In this document: positions 26,281-34,897 of the stretch, in pieces
Numbering within the stretch: the stretch's first letter is position 1
How the letters are laid out: every line of letters begins with the position of its first letter
Assembly: GCA_022870745.1 (NCBI GenBank)
Contig: CP085323.1
Location: 2,728,001-2,792,000 of the forward strand
From: Silvibacterium acidisoli
GTDB taxonomy: Bacteria; Acidobacteriota; Terriglobia; Terriglobales; Acidobacteriaceae
Direction of reading: 5' to 3'
DNA: 64,000 nt
Notes under the pieces: generated by a model
What the model saw: the letters and a program-made list of their open reading frames with translations, nothing else
Told to the model about the DNA's origin: nothing
The model's database searches: none
Translations under genes and position numbers: made by a program

Positions 26281-26409
26281 GGGCACGACTTCAGTCGTGC
26301 CGCATAAGTCCCCACAATCGTCGGCTTTAGCCGCTGAACAGCCAAATCACAGGGGCTGAAGCCCCAACCCGTTCGATTGTTATGGCACGACTAAAGTCGT
26401 GCCCTGATA
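26276..26409. repeat. REP-like array of four palindromes in mirrored order
   Basis: The only gene-free stretch over 300 bases (26165-26500). Four perfect hairpins: 26282-26301 (9-bp arms), 26322-26333 (5-bp), 26352-26365 (6-bp) and 26384-26403 (9-bp). Their centres read CTTCAG, CTTTAG, CTGAAG and CTAAAG, so units 3 and 4 are the reverse complements of units 1 and 2 at the core. The outer arms TATCAGGGCACGACTT... and its reverse complement at 26384-26409 differ by one base over 26. After it, 26452-26475 reads GTTCCTCACTTCGTTCGGAA, resembling another dispersed intergenic motif. Likely REP/BIME-type sequence. Confidence 0.85.
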
Positions 26410-26500
26410 CGAAATATCTATTGTTGGTGCCGGCCGGGCAGGGGAAAAGCAGGTTCCTCACTTCGTTCGGAATGACAGCTTTAAGAAGTGGAGAGCCTGA

Positions 26501-27154
26501 CTACTTCTTCTTCTCCGCCGCGAGATAGCTATCGAACGGAATTTCGAAGGAGAAGAGTTCCTTGCCGTCCACGTCCTGAACCTTCCTGAATTCAAGCTTC
26601 GCGCCCAGCAGTGGTTCGCTTCCTAACCCCTGCATGTCATAGAAGAGGAAACCCGCCTTGGTCGTGTGCGGCGCCACGCTGATGTCCGCATATTCGAACT
26701 GGTCGAAGTCCTGCTGGATCTTTGCATCCGGTGTCTTCGGTTTGCCGCCCAGCGGAGGCAATGGGGCGGGCATTGGAATTTTCCTGCCGGTATTGCTGAT
26801 GTCTGTCATGCGGCGGTCCACGTCATCTGGTTCCGCGGCCGGAATGACCTGGCCGTTGGCCGTAATGAAGTGGATGCGCGCCTGTTCGAGCGAGATCTTT
26901 GCGTCGCTGTTGTTGGTGACGATGATGCGGATGGGCATGAACTTGTGCTTGAGGTAGTCGACGCGGAAAATCTCTGTTTTTTTCTTCGTATCGAAGGGCT
27001 CGGCTGCGATCACAACATGTTCGTCGGGATGATTGTCGTTCGCGGCGTAATGAGAGGCATCTTCAAAAGGGGGTGCGGCATGGTCCGAAGCCAGCATTGC
27101 CGTTGCCGAAAAGACGAGCGTAGATGCAAGGCAGAGGCGGAGCGGAAGGCGCAT
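26501..27154 (-). CDS. Exported protein of unknown function
   Basis: 217 residues from the ATG at 27154, chosen because it begins the signal peptide MRLPLRLCLASTLVFSATAM. The mature part is mixed alpha/beta with an immunoglobulin-like beta section around FMPIRIIVTNNSDAKISLEQ, a Pro-rich loop (PMPAPLPPLGGKPKTP), and a later strand HTTKAGFLFYDMQGL. The pattern of an interaction strand followed by a comment on extra-cytoplasmic binding suggests a periplasmic beta protein, but I do not recognise a family. It ends in a Lys tail. Divergent from waaA. Confidence 0.7.
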   Translation of the reverse strand: MRLPLRLCLASTLVFSATAMLASDHAAPPFEDASHYAANDNHPDEHVVIAAEPFDTKKKTEIFRVDYLKHKFMPIRIIVTNNSDAKISLEQARIHFITANGQVIPAAEPDDVDRRMTDISNTGRKIPMPAPLPPLGGKPKTPDAKIQQDFDQFEYADISVAPHTTKAGFLFYDMQGLGSEPLLGAKLEFRKVQDVDGKELFSFEIPFDSYLAAEKKK

Positions 27155-27214
27155 ATTGTCTGGGACGATTATCATCTTCGCTTAAGACTTCAGTAAAGTG
27201 GGAATCGTAAGCGA

Positions 27215-28474
27215 ATGCTCTCCTTCTACAGTCTCGCGCTTCTGCTGGCCCTGTCTGTTACGGCGCCATGGTGGCTTTTCCGTATGGTTACCAGCGGGAA
27301 GTATCGCGAAGGGTTGAGCGAGCGCCTGGGCATCGTTCCCGTTCGCGTAAGGCATGCGGATGCGAAGCCTGTTATTTGGGTGCACGCTGTCTCCGTTGGC
27401 GAGGTGATTGCCGCAAGCGGCCTCATCGCGGAATTGAGGACGGCACTCCCCGCGTGGCGCGTGATGATCTCGACGACGACGCGCACCGGGCAGAAGATTG
27501 CACGGGAACGCTTCGGCGAGGATTCGGTCTTCTATTTTCCCCTCGACTTCGCCTTTGCCGTGCGCGCGTGGCTGAAAGCATTGCAGCCGGGGCTGGTCGT
27601 TCTGCTGGAGACAGAGTTCTGGCCGCGCATGTTGCACGAGTGCCGTACTGCGGGAGTTCCTGTGGCAGTTGTGAATGCCCGTATCTCTGACCGGTCGTGG
27701 CCGCGCTACATGCGGCTTCGGTTTCTGTGGAGGCGCCTTTTGAATGGCTTTCGTACCGTACTGGCGCAGAGCGAACTGGATGCGGAACGTCTGCAGGCCA
27801 TCGGAGCCAGCAACGTTCGCGTTGGCGGAAATCTGAAGTACGACATTCGCGCGGCGAAGTCGGTCGCCATTATTGAGGTTCTCCAACAGAATGTAGCCGA
27901 GGGAACGCATGTGATCGTCGCAGGTTCGACCCTTGCTGGCGAGGAAGAGATCGTTCTCGATGCGATACCCCCGGATGCAGTGCTGATCTTGGCTCCGCGA
28001 CACCCGGAACGTTTCGATGCGGTGTCCACGCTGCTCCGGAGCCGCAGCCGGAATTTTGTTCGCCGGTCGGAGTGGGCGCAGCAACCCGCCAGGCTCGAAC
28101 CGGGAACGGTCGTACTGCTTGACTCCATCGGCGAGCTGGCTTCTGTGTATGCGCTGGCGTCTGTTGCGATCATCGGCGGCGGCTTTCTCAATGCAGGCGG
28201 ACATAACCCGCTGGAGCCCGCACAGTTCGGTGTTCCCGTGGTGATGGGTCCGCATTATGAGAACTTCCGCGCGATTGTTGAGAAACTACGCGAGTCGGAT
28301 GGAGTGATGATCAGCGATGCTGCTTCGCTCGCGGCCACCGTGCGAGGGCTGCTATCCAACCCGCAGGAGGCAGCGAACCTGGGAGCGAACGCGCTTGCGG
28401 TCTTCAAAGCAGAGGCGGGCGCGACCGCGCGTGCTGTCTCTGCATTGCTCGAGATTGTCGGGGAATCGCAATGA
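27215..28474 (+). CDS. waaA: 3-deoxy-D-manno-octulosonic acid transferase WaaA (KdtA)
   Basis: 419 residues. Adds Kdo to lipid IVA at the inner face of the inner membrane. An N-terminal membrane anchor (about residues 3-23) precedes a GT-B fold. Family marks: PVIWVHAVSVGEVIAASGLI, ISTTTRTGQKIA, LETEFWPRMLHECR, VNARISDRSW, and the C-terminal GGGFLNAGGHNPLEPAQFG. Only 60 nt separate it from the divergent exported protein. The stop overlaps lpxK by 4 nt. It shows that the organism makes lipid A. Confidence 0.95.
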   Translation: MLSFYSLALLLALSVTAPWWLFRMVTSGKYREGLSERLGIVPVRVRHADAKPVIWVHAVSVGEVIAASGLIAELRTALPAWRVMISTTTRTGQKIARERFGEDSVFYFPLDFAFAVRAWLKALQPGLVVLLETEFWPRMLHECRTAGVPVAVVNARISDRSWPRYMRLRFLWRRLLNGFRTVLAQSELDAERLQAIGASNVRVGGNLKYDIRAAKSVAIIEVLQQNVAEGTHVIVAGSTLAGEEEIVLDAIPPDAVLILAPRHPERFDAVSTLLRSRSRNFVRRSEWAQQPARLEPGTVVLLDSIGELASVYALASVAIIGGGFLNAGGHNPLEPAQFGVPVVMGPHYENFRAIVEKLRESDGVMISDAASLAATVRGLLSNPQEAANLGANALAVFKAEAGATARAVSALLEIVGESQ

Positions 28475-29442
28475 GCCGCGCCGCGCTCGCTGCTTTCAAC
28501 CCTCTGTATGCGGCCGCTGTTGCGCTCAAGAATACGGCCTATGACCGCGAATGGATCGCGCAGAAGCGACTGCAATGGCCGGTGATCAGCGTGGGCAATC
28601 TTTCCGCGGGCGGCTCCGGCAAGACACCCGTAGTGATGGAACTGGTTCGCATGCTACAGATGCAGGACATCCATGCCGATGTGCTCTCGCGCGGATATGG
28701 CCGCACTTCGCAGGAAGTAAGCCGGGTCAATCCGGATGGCTCTGCGGAGGACTTTGGGGATGAGCCGCTGCTGATTGCGGCAAGAACGGGAGTGCCGGTA
28801 TACGTTGGCCCCAGCCGCTACGAAGCCGGTTTGCTGGCGGAGAAGTCTGGTGCGAGCGGATCGGTTCACCTGCTTGACGATGGCTTTCAGCATCGCCAGC
28901 TCGCTCGCGACGCTGATATTGTGGTCCTCCACACAAGCGATTTTGAAGAGCGCCTGCTGCCTGCCGGGGACCTGCGCGAACCGTTGGCCTCGCTGCGGCG
29001 TGCTTCCGCGATCGTGATTCGCAGTGAAGACAGGCATCTCGAAGAACAGGCTCGCAGGCATGGGGCAGCCGCTCCCGTCTGGATTCAATCGCGCCGTATG
29101 CGCCTCGAGAGCGCGCCGCGCCCGTTGGCCTTCTGCGGAATTGCGCGGCCTGCGGAGTTTTTTGCGGGATTGCAACGCGAGGGAGTGGAACCTGTGGCCA
29201 CGCTCGCTTTCCGCGATCATCACCGTTATTCCGAGCAGGATATTGAAGAGCTGCTGCGGCAACTGAGAGAAAAGAGAGCCGAGTCGTTTGTGACGACAGA
29301 AAAAGACTGGGTCAGGCTCTCGCCGGTTCAGCGGCAACAGCTTGAGGCCGCAGCTCCGTTGGCAGCAGCTCGTCTCGAAGTTACTTTCGAGGATGAGGCA
29401 GCCGTGAGCGCGTTCCTGCAGTCTTTCGCCATGAGAAAATAA
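28471..29442 (+). CDS. lpxK: Tetraacyldisaccharide 4'-kinase LpxK
   Basis: 323 residues. Phosphorylates the lipid A disaccharide at position 4'. The P-loop VGNLSAGGSGKTPVV lies at residues 41-55, with RGYGR shortly after and LLDDGFQHRQLARDADIVVL, which holds the catalytic Asp pair. TTEKDWVRL near the C-terminus is also typical. It overlaps waaA (ATGA), and the GT9 gene follows after 4 nt. Confidence 0.95.
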   Translation: MSRAALAAFNPLYAAAVALKNTAYDREWIAQKRLQWPVISVGNLSAGGSGKTPVVMELVRMLQMQDIHADVLSRGYGRTSQEVSRVNPDGSAEDFGDEPLLIAARTGVPVYVGPSRYEAGLLAEKSGASGSVHLLDDGFQHRQLARDADIVVLHTSDFEERLLPAGDLREPLASLRRASAIVIRSEDRHLEEQARRHGAAAPVWIQSRRMRLESAPRPLAFCGIARPAEFFAGLQREGVEPVATLAFRDHHRYSEQDIEELLRQLREKRAESFVTTEKDWVRLSPVQRQQLEAAAPLAAARLEVTFEDEAAVSAFLQSFAMRK

Positions 29443-29446
29443 GAAG

Positions 29447-30493
29447 TTGCCGACAACGAATCCGCAGTTACGTGTACTGGTGATGCGGCTGGGCGCGATG
29501 GGGGATATCCTGCACGCGCTGCCCGCGATCACCGCTCTCCGCGCCGCGCATCCGCATTGGTATCTTGGCTGGGCCATCGAACCTCAGTGGCGGGGGCTGC
29601 TTGCTGCCGACGGCTGTGAGCAGCGCGGCCCCGGCATGCCGCTGGTGGATCGCATTCACATCGTTCCGGCCAAGCAATGGGCGCGCTCCCCGCTGAGCGC
29701 TGCCACTTTGCGCCAGATCGGGCAGATGCGCAGCGAACTCAAGCGGGAGCGCTACGATGTGTGTCTCGACCTGCAGGGCGCGGTGCGTTCGGCGCTGATT
29801 GGGCGTTCCGCAAAAGCTGCCCGGATGATCGGTGAGGAGAAGCCTCGCGAGCCGGCAGCGAAATTGTTTTTTGGTGAGAAGATTCCCACCGGCGGTGTGC
29901 ACGTGATCGAGCAGGCCGTCGAAGTTGCAAATGCGATTGCAGGCGAGCAGTTGCCGCTGATGGCTCCGCTGCTGCCGGTTGAGGAGCGTGCGGAGGCGTT
30001 GGCCGCAGAGCTGCCTCAGCCCTTCGTGCTGATCAATCCCGGCGCCGGATGGGGCGCCAAGCGCTGGCCTGTCGAGCGTTACGCCGCCGTGGCGCAGAGT
30101 CTTAACGCCTCCGGATATGGTGTGGTTGTAAATGCCGGGCCAGGAGAGGCCTCTCTGGCCGAGGAATTGAGCCGCGTGAGCGGGGGCAAAGCCGTCGTGG
30201 TTCAGCCGACGCTGATCGAGCTGATCGCGATCACGCGCAAGGCATCGCTGGCCATCGCTGGGGATACAGGTCCGTTGCATCTGGCGTCGGCATTGGGTAA
30301 ACCAGTAGTAGGGATTTTCGGCCCGACCGATCCGGCGAGAAACGGTCCGTTCGGCGGCCGGTTCCGCGTGCTGCGACATCCGGAAAGCAAGCGCGACCAC
30401 ACCCGCCATGCTGAACCCGAAGCGGGGCTGCTGACGATTGAACCGCAGGCCGTAATAGCGGCTGCGATGGAATTACTGGAGGGTACGAAGTAG
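29447..30493 (+). CDS. GT9-family glycosyltransferase (heptosyltransferase-like)
   Basis: 348 residues, start TTG at 29447. GT-B fold of family 9: N-terminal LVMRLGAMGDILHALPAITA, then CLDLQGAVRSALIGR, and the C-terminal nucleotide-sugar half with INPGAGWGAKRWPVERYAAV and LAIAGDTGPLHLASALGKPV, followed by GIFGPTDPARNGPFG. It resembles WaaC (heptosyltransferase I), which fits the neighbourhood just after Kdo transfer. The sugar cannot be proved. Directly adjacent to the next gene (TAG followed by ATG). Confidence 0.88.
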   Translation: MPTTNPQLRVLVMRLGAMGDILHALPAITALRAAHPHWYLGWAIEPQWRGLLAADGCEQRGPGMPLVDRIHIVPAKQWARSPLSAATLRQIGQMRSELKRERYDVCLDLQGAVRSALIGRSAKAARMIGEEKPREPAAKLFFGEKIPTGGVHVIEQAVEVANAIAGEQLPLMAPLLPVEERAEALAAELPQPFVLINPGAGWGAKRWPVERYAAVAQSLNASGYGVVVNAGPGEASLAEELSRVSGGKAVVVQPTLIELIAITRKASLAIAGDTGPLHLASALGKPVVGIFGPTDPARNGPFGGRFRVLRHPESKRDHTRHAEPEAGLLTIEPQAVIAAAMELLEGTK

Positions 30494-31084
30494 ATGGCTG
30501 GCGGTTGGAGCAGGATTGCGCGGCGAATTCGCGTGCCGCTTGGATTTGTTTTTGCGCTGCTTTACCTGCTGCTCGCGCAGCCTACCTGGACGTTCGCGCT
30601 GCTCAGCCTGTTGCTGGTCGTTCCGGGTGTGGGCCTGCGCGCCTATGCCTCAGGATATGTAAAGAAGAACGCCGAGCTGACGACGACCGGCCCTTACGCC
30701 TACACGCGCAACCCGCTGTACCTGGGCTCGATGATGATTGCCTTCGGCTTCGCTTTCGCGTCGCGAAGCATCTGGATCGTCGTTGCGCTGGCTGTGCTCT
30801 TTGCCGTCATCTATGTTCCGGTCATTCGCTCGGAAGAGGCTTTTCTGCGTTCGAAGTTCTCAGGCTTCGATGCGTATGCCGCGCGGGTGCCGCGTCTGCT
30901 GCCTCGTCTCACGGCTGCAAATATCGGCGGTGAGGCGGGTGAATTTTCCGGCGCGCTCTATCGCAAGCATCGTGAGTACAATGCACTCATAGGCGCGTTG
31001 GCGATTTATGCGGTTCTCGCGCTGCGGATATACTTCCCGGTAAATTTGCTTTCATTTCTGGGCGCGGCAGCCTCGCGCAGGTGA
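30494..31084 (+). CDS. Isoprenylcysteine carboxyl methyltransferase-family membrane protein
   Basis: 196 residues, multi-pass. Two early helices (about 14-45), then the ICMT/PEMT signature TTGPYAYTRNPLYLGSMMIA at about residues 56-75, a helix pair, and the conserved EEAFLRSKFSGFDAYAARVP. Bacterial members methylate membrane lipids, isoprenoids or unknown substrates with SAM; the substrate here is not known. It sits in the LPS operon, so an envelope lipid is a reasonable guess. The final TGA overlaps the GTG of the next gene. Confidence 0.87.
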   Translation: MAGGWSRIARRIRVPLGFVFALLYLLLAQPTWTFALLSLLLVVPGVGLRAYASGYVKKNAELTTTGPYAYTRNPLYLGSMMIAFGFAFASRSIWIVVALAVLFAVIYVPVIRSEEAFLRSKFSGFDAYAARVPRLLPRLTAANIGGEAGEFSGALYRKHREYNALIGALAIYAVLALRIYFPVNLLSFLGAAASRR

Positions 31085-31863
31085 GTTTCGATTTGAATTG
31101 GCGTCATCGCTTCCTCCCCGTCCTGGCTTGTGCTCTGTCAACGGCGCTTGCTGCTGCGCAAAGCCTGCCGCCGCTTGCAGCGCCGCGTGCCGGCTACAGT
31201 TTTCCGGCGAAGCAGACGCTGAGCTATTCGGTCGACTGGCGCGTCTTCCCAGCCGGAATCGCGAGCTTCCACATGGAGTCCGATGGCAACATGCAGCGTA
31301 TCTCGGTAACCGGGGATACGGTCGGCGCGGTCAATCTTCTCTTTCGCGTGAGCGATCGCTTTCAGTCTTCCTTTAATCGCACCACGGGCTGCTCCGAGAG
31401 CTTCTCCAAGCAGCTGATCGAGGGCCGCAGGCAGATCAACGGCGACCTCAGGTTCGACTACGCTCATGGCAAGGCCGTCTCTAACGAGAAGAATCTGGTC
31501 TCCGGTATCAACCGTCAGCAGGAGGCAGCGATTCCATCGTGCGTGAGCGATTCTCTCTCCGCTATTTTTTACGCGGCCTCGCAGCCGATGGCCGTGGGGC
31601 AGAGCTTTCAGTTCCCGCTGGGCGATGCGAAGAAGACTATTCCTGTCACGATGAAGGTTGAAGGGCACGAAGAGATCAAGACGCCCGCCGGAACGTTTCA
31701 GACCCTGCGTGTCGAGCCGACCGCGGATGCGGGAGTGGTGAAGAATCGCGGCAATATCTGGATCTGGTACACGGATGATGACCGTCACATGCCCGTGCAG
31801 ATGCGCGCGCGCCTCTTCTGGGGCACGATTACCTTTCGCCTGACGGCAATCGATCAGAAATAG
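31081..31863 (+). CDS. Exported DUF3108 protein
   Basis: 260 residues, GTG start overlapping the previous stop. Signal peptide about residues 1-26. The mature protein has the DUF3108 layout: YSVDWRVFPAGIASFHMESD near the N-terminus, a long beta-sheet, a middle HEEIKTPAGTFQTLRVEPTA, and the ending WIWYTDDDRHMPVQMRARLF. Such proteins are periplasmic beta-barrel-like and often stand beside LPS or envelope genes; function unknown. Last gene of the waaA operon. Confidence 0.85.
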   Translation: MSFDLNWRHRFLPVLACALSTALAAAQSLPPLAAPRAGYSFPAKQTLSYSVDWRVFPAGIASFHMESDGNMQRISVTGDTVGAVNLLFRVSDRFQSSFNRTTGCSESFSKQLIEGRRQINGDLRFDYAHGKAVSNEKNLVSGINRQQEAAIPSCVSDSLSAIFYAASQPMAVGQSFQFPLGDAKKTIPVTMKVEGHEEIKTPAGTFQTLRVEPTADAGVVKNRGNIWIWYTDDDRHMPVQMRARLFWGTITFRLTAIDQK

Positions 31864-31887
31864 TTTTTCGGCCAGATAAAACTGGTT

Positions 31888-32208
31888 TTATTGAATTCGG
31901 TAACGCTCCCGCATCAGCCGCTGCAGGCGCGGTTTATAGATCAGGTTGTAGGCCAGTTCCTTGTCTGGAAACATAGCCAGCGCGGCACGGCGGCTGTCAG
32001 CAACCATCGTGGAGGCTTCTTCCACTGTGAGAGAGGGATCCTGCCCGATCACGGACATCACCATGTCCATCATCATCTGCAGGCGGCGAAGTTTTCGCTG
32101 TTCTTCACGTAATTCTTGCGGGGTTTGTTGCGGGATGGTCTGGAGGTCTCGTGTCGAGGAATCGACATCGTGTGCGCCCATGGAAGAAAAATCCTCCTTG
32201 GGAGGCAT
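31888..32208 (-). CDS. Small cytoplasmic protein, unrecognised
   Basis: 106 residues, Gln/Arg/Met-rich, no signal peptide or membrane segment. Predicted mainly helical, with a charged coiled-coil-like stretch at about residues 30-55 (QELREEQRKLRRLQMMMDMV) and a basic C-terminus (LQRLMRERYRIQ). An inner ATG at residue 10 could be the start. It is the last gene of the valS-to-comEC run, 35 nt after comEC, and converges with DUF3108. Function unknown. Confidence 0.6.
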   Translation of the reverse strand: MPPKEDFSSMGAHDVDSSTRDLQTIPQQTPQELREEQRKLRRLQMMMDMVMSVIGQDPSLTVEEASTMVADSRRAALAMFPDKELAYNLIYKPRLQRLMRERYRIQ

Positions 32209-32243
32209 CCTACACCTGCGCGGTGAGCTGCGTATCGAAAAAG

Positions 32244-34865
32244 TTATCGCGAGGCCGACCAGGGCGCTGCTGTGATTCCCGCTCCATCCAGGTAGAAGCT
32301 GCTCATGCCAAGCAGGTCCGTGCGGTAGGTCAGCACTTTTGCGGCCTGCAGCTTTTCGAGTGTTTCGCGGCGTGGATGGCCATAGAAGTTGTGCCTTCCC
32401 ACGGAGATCGCTGCGTAACCGGGTGAGACGGCTGCGAGAAATGCAGGAGTCGTCGAGGTTCGGCTGCCGTGATGACCTACCTTGAGCAGGTCAGCATGCA
32501 GGTTGCCTGCGGCAAGCATGCGCGCCTCGCTCGGCGCTTCGGCGTCGCCTTCAACGAGCGCAGAGGTTTCCCGATAAGCGATCTTCAAAACGAGAGAGTC
32601 ATTATTGCCGGGTGTTGCGGCGGGGCGGTAGTCGGCAGCTGGAGCCAGCACCTGCACCGGGCACTCCCCGAAGAGGAAACTTTCTCCGGCTTTACGGGGA
32701 ACGACGCGCGTGCCCGCCGATTGCGCTTCAGAAAGAAGCCGCTGGATAACAGGCGCATCAGGGTGGGTGCCCAGCCACAGCTCGCGCGGATGAAAGTTCG
32801 CGAGCACTGCATGCATTCCGCCGATGTGATCTTCGTGCCCATGAGTGAGGGCCACGGCATCGAGCTGTCGAATGCCACGCGACCAGAGGACTGGCGATAC
32901 GACGTCTTCTCCGATGTCGAAATTCGACTCGGACGATTCCCCTACCAGGCCGCCAGCGTCGATCAGGAGCGTTTTGCCGTCCGGAGTAATGATCAACAGC
33001 GCATCTCCCTGGCCAACATCAATCGCGCTGATTTCAAGCGTCGCCGCACGTCGCTGCATGGGGCGAGGGAACAGCACGCATGTAGTGGCCAGCAGCAGAA
33101 ACACGCAGCCCAGGGGCAATGCGTAGCGCGGAAGCCGCACGGCGATCATAGCCAGCGCCGACAGCAGTATCCACAAGACAATTGCTGCCGTGGAGGGGGC
33201 AGGGATTCGCACGTCACCGAGGCGCAGGTGGGAGAAAGTTGTGACGATGAATGTGACCGAATGGAGTATGCACGCAGTAACGGCTGCGGGAAGAAAAGCG
33301 AGTGGTGTGCAGACTACAGAGCAGAGAAACGTGAGCATGGCAGAGGGCAGCAGCAGTCCGAGAAACGGAACAAGCATCACGTTGGCGGGAAGAGCCGCCA
33401 GCGTGATGCGGTGGAAGTAAACCGCCATCGGAACCACCATCAGGCTTTCGATCGCGCAGGAGACGACGAGAGCCTCTGCGATGCGAAAGGACAGCCGCAA
33501 TGCGCCGGGCATTACTCGCCATGCGACCAGCTTGCCGGTTACGGGGCGCAGATGCCATGCAAGCATGCGCACCTGCACGCGAAACTGCGCAAGGTGCGGT
33601 GAGAGTGCGGGATCGATTCTGATGACGTTGATATTGCGCATCGCATGCGCGTAGGGGCCGAAGCTCTTCTCGGCCATGGGCACTGCGATTCCCGCGACAG
33701 CGATCACGGAGAGAAGCGTCATCTGGAAGCCGGAGTCGAACAGGGATGCCGGTCGCATAGCCAGCATCCCGAGTGCGACCAGTCCGATGGTATTCATGGG
33801 AACACGATCCCGCCACAGGAGCCGCCCGGTGAGATAGAGGGTGACCATCCAGAAAGCCCGTTCCACTGGGCTTCCAAAACCGGTGAAGACCGCGTAAGCA
33901 AACGATCCGGCGATGGTGAAGAGAGTTGTAAGCAGGCGCGGCCAGCGGAGGCGATGGCCGACCCAGAAAAGCATTCCGGAAAAGATGGCAAGATGCAGCC
34001 CCGACACCACCAGCAGATGAAACGATCCGGTGCGTTCGAACTCAGTGCGCACGCGGCGTTGAAGGTAGGTTCGGTCGCTGGTGAGCATGGCGCTGAGCAT
34101 CGCGGAATCGTCATGATTGAGTCGCAGGAACGCCGGCATTCGCAAAAGCGCGGGCAACTCCGAAAGCGTCATAAGGTGCGCTCCTGCTGCTGTCTGCCAG
34201 GTGTGAATGCGGCATCGCCAATTGGCGCGCTGGCGGCCCGGCAGCACTGAGACCTTCGAGAGATTCGTGCTTGCCATGGCATCGACCCCCTGGCTGCGCA
34301 GATATTCCGCCGCGTCCCAGACACCGGGATCGCGGTAGCGCTCTTCTTCACGAAAAATCAACGGGACGCGAAGCCGGTCTCCGCAGTGAATCTGTGGAAA
34401 TGTATCCGTAACAGTTGCATAAAGGTTCAAGCGCACGGTGCTTGAAGAACCATCGAGATCAATATCTACCTGCTGGCGCTGCTCTTCCCGTGTTTCGCGT
34501 GAAAAGGGCGAAGCGGAAGAAACCTTACGTACCGGTCCGAGCTTGTCGACCGTACCGGTGACAACTTGCAACGATCCATTTTCCTTCATGCGCGGTCTTT
34601 CCGTGGAAAGCGCCTCGCTGCAGAAAACTCCGAGCAGAAGATAGACCAGCGCCACGGCAGTCCATGAGATGGGGGCGGAGAGGCTCTTCGCTGCCGCAGC
34701 GATAGCAAAGGTGAGCAGGAGCGAACACAGCAGCAGTCCAGGAAGAAACCAGTGTTTCATCGAGAGCAGGATGCCTGCGATGAAACAGAGTGTTCCAAGG
34801 AGCGCCGGGGCCTGTAATACGAACCTTTTTTTCGAATTGCTTGCTGGTATGTTCTCGGTGGCCAT
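32244..34865 (-). CDS. comEC: ComEC/Rec2-family DNA uptake channel
   Basis: 873 residues, inner-membrane protein that passes single-stranded DNA into the cytoplasm during natural transformation. Domain order: two N-terminal helices, an OB-like DUF4131 section (about 70-220), the multi-pass competence domain with FHLLVVSGLHLAIFSGMLFW (about 270-560), and a C-terminal metallo-beta-lactamase domain with IDVGQGDALLI, DGKTLLIDAGG and the metal motif THGHEDHIGG. The presence of all three domains suggests a functional channel. No other competence gene is in the window. Transcribed after rlmD with a 32-nt gap. Confidence 0.93.
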   Translation of the reverse strand: MATENIPASNSKKRFVLQAPALLGTLCFIAGILLSMKHWFLPGLLLCSLLLTFAIAAAAKSLSAPISWTAVALVYLLLGVFCSEALSTERPRMKENGSLQVVTGTVDKLGPVRKVSSASPFSRETREEQRQQVDIDLDGSSSTVRLNLYATVTDTFPQIHCGDRLRVPLIFREEERYRDPGVWDAAEYLRSQGVDAMASTNLSKVSVLPGRQRANWRCRIHTWQTAAGAHLMTLSELPALLRMPAFLRLNHDDSAMLSAMLTSDRTYLQRRVRTEFERTGSFHLLVVSGLHLAIFSGMLFWVGHRLRWPRLLTTLFTIAGSFAYAVFTGFGSPVERAFWMVTLYLTGRLLWRDRVPMNTIGLVALGMLAMRPASLFDSGFQMTLLSVIAVAGIAVPMAEKSFGPYAHAMRNINVIRIDPALSPHLAQFRVQVRMLAWHLRPVTGKLVAWRVMPGALRLSFRIAEALVVSCAIESLMVVPMAVYFHRITLAALPANVMLVPFLGLLLPSAMLTFLCSVVCTPLAFLPAAVTACILHSVTFIVTTFSHLRLGDVRIPAPSTAAIVLWILLSALAMIAVRLPRYALPLGCVFLLLATTCVLFPRPMQRRAATLEISAIDVGQGDALLIITPDGKTLLIDAGGLVGESSESNFDIGEDVVSPVLWSRGIRQLDAVALTHGHEDHIGGMHAVLANFHPRELWLGTHPDAPVIQRLLSEAQSAGTRVVPRKAGESFLFGECPVQVLAPAADYRPAATPGNNDSLVLKIAYRETSALVEGDAEAPSEARMLAAGNLHADLLKVGHHGSRTSTTPAFLAAVSPGYAAISVGRHNFYGHPRRETLEKLQAAKVLTYRTDLLGMSSFYLDGAGITAAPWSASR

Positions 34866-34897
34866 GGCGCGTCTCGACCACAGACGCGCTGCTCCGG

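Noticed and set aside
26165-26500. CRISPR array
   Set aside because: The repeats are palindromes of unequal length with no regular spacers and no cas genes nearby.
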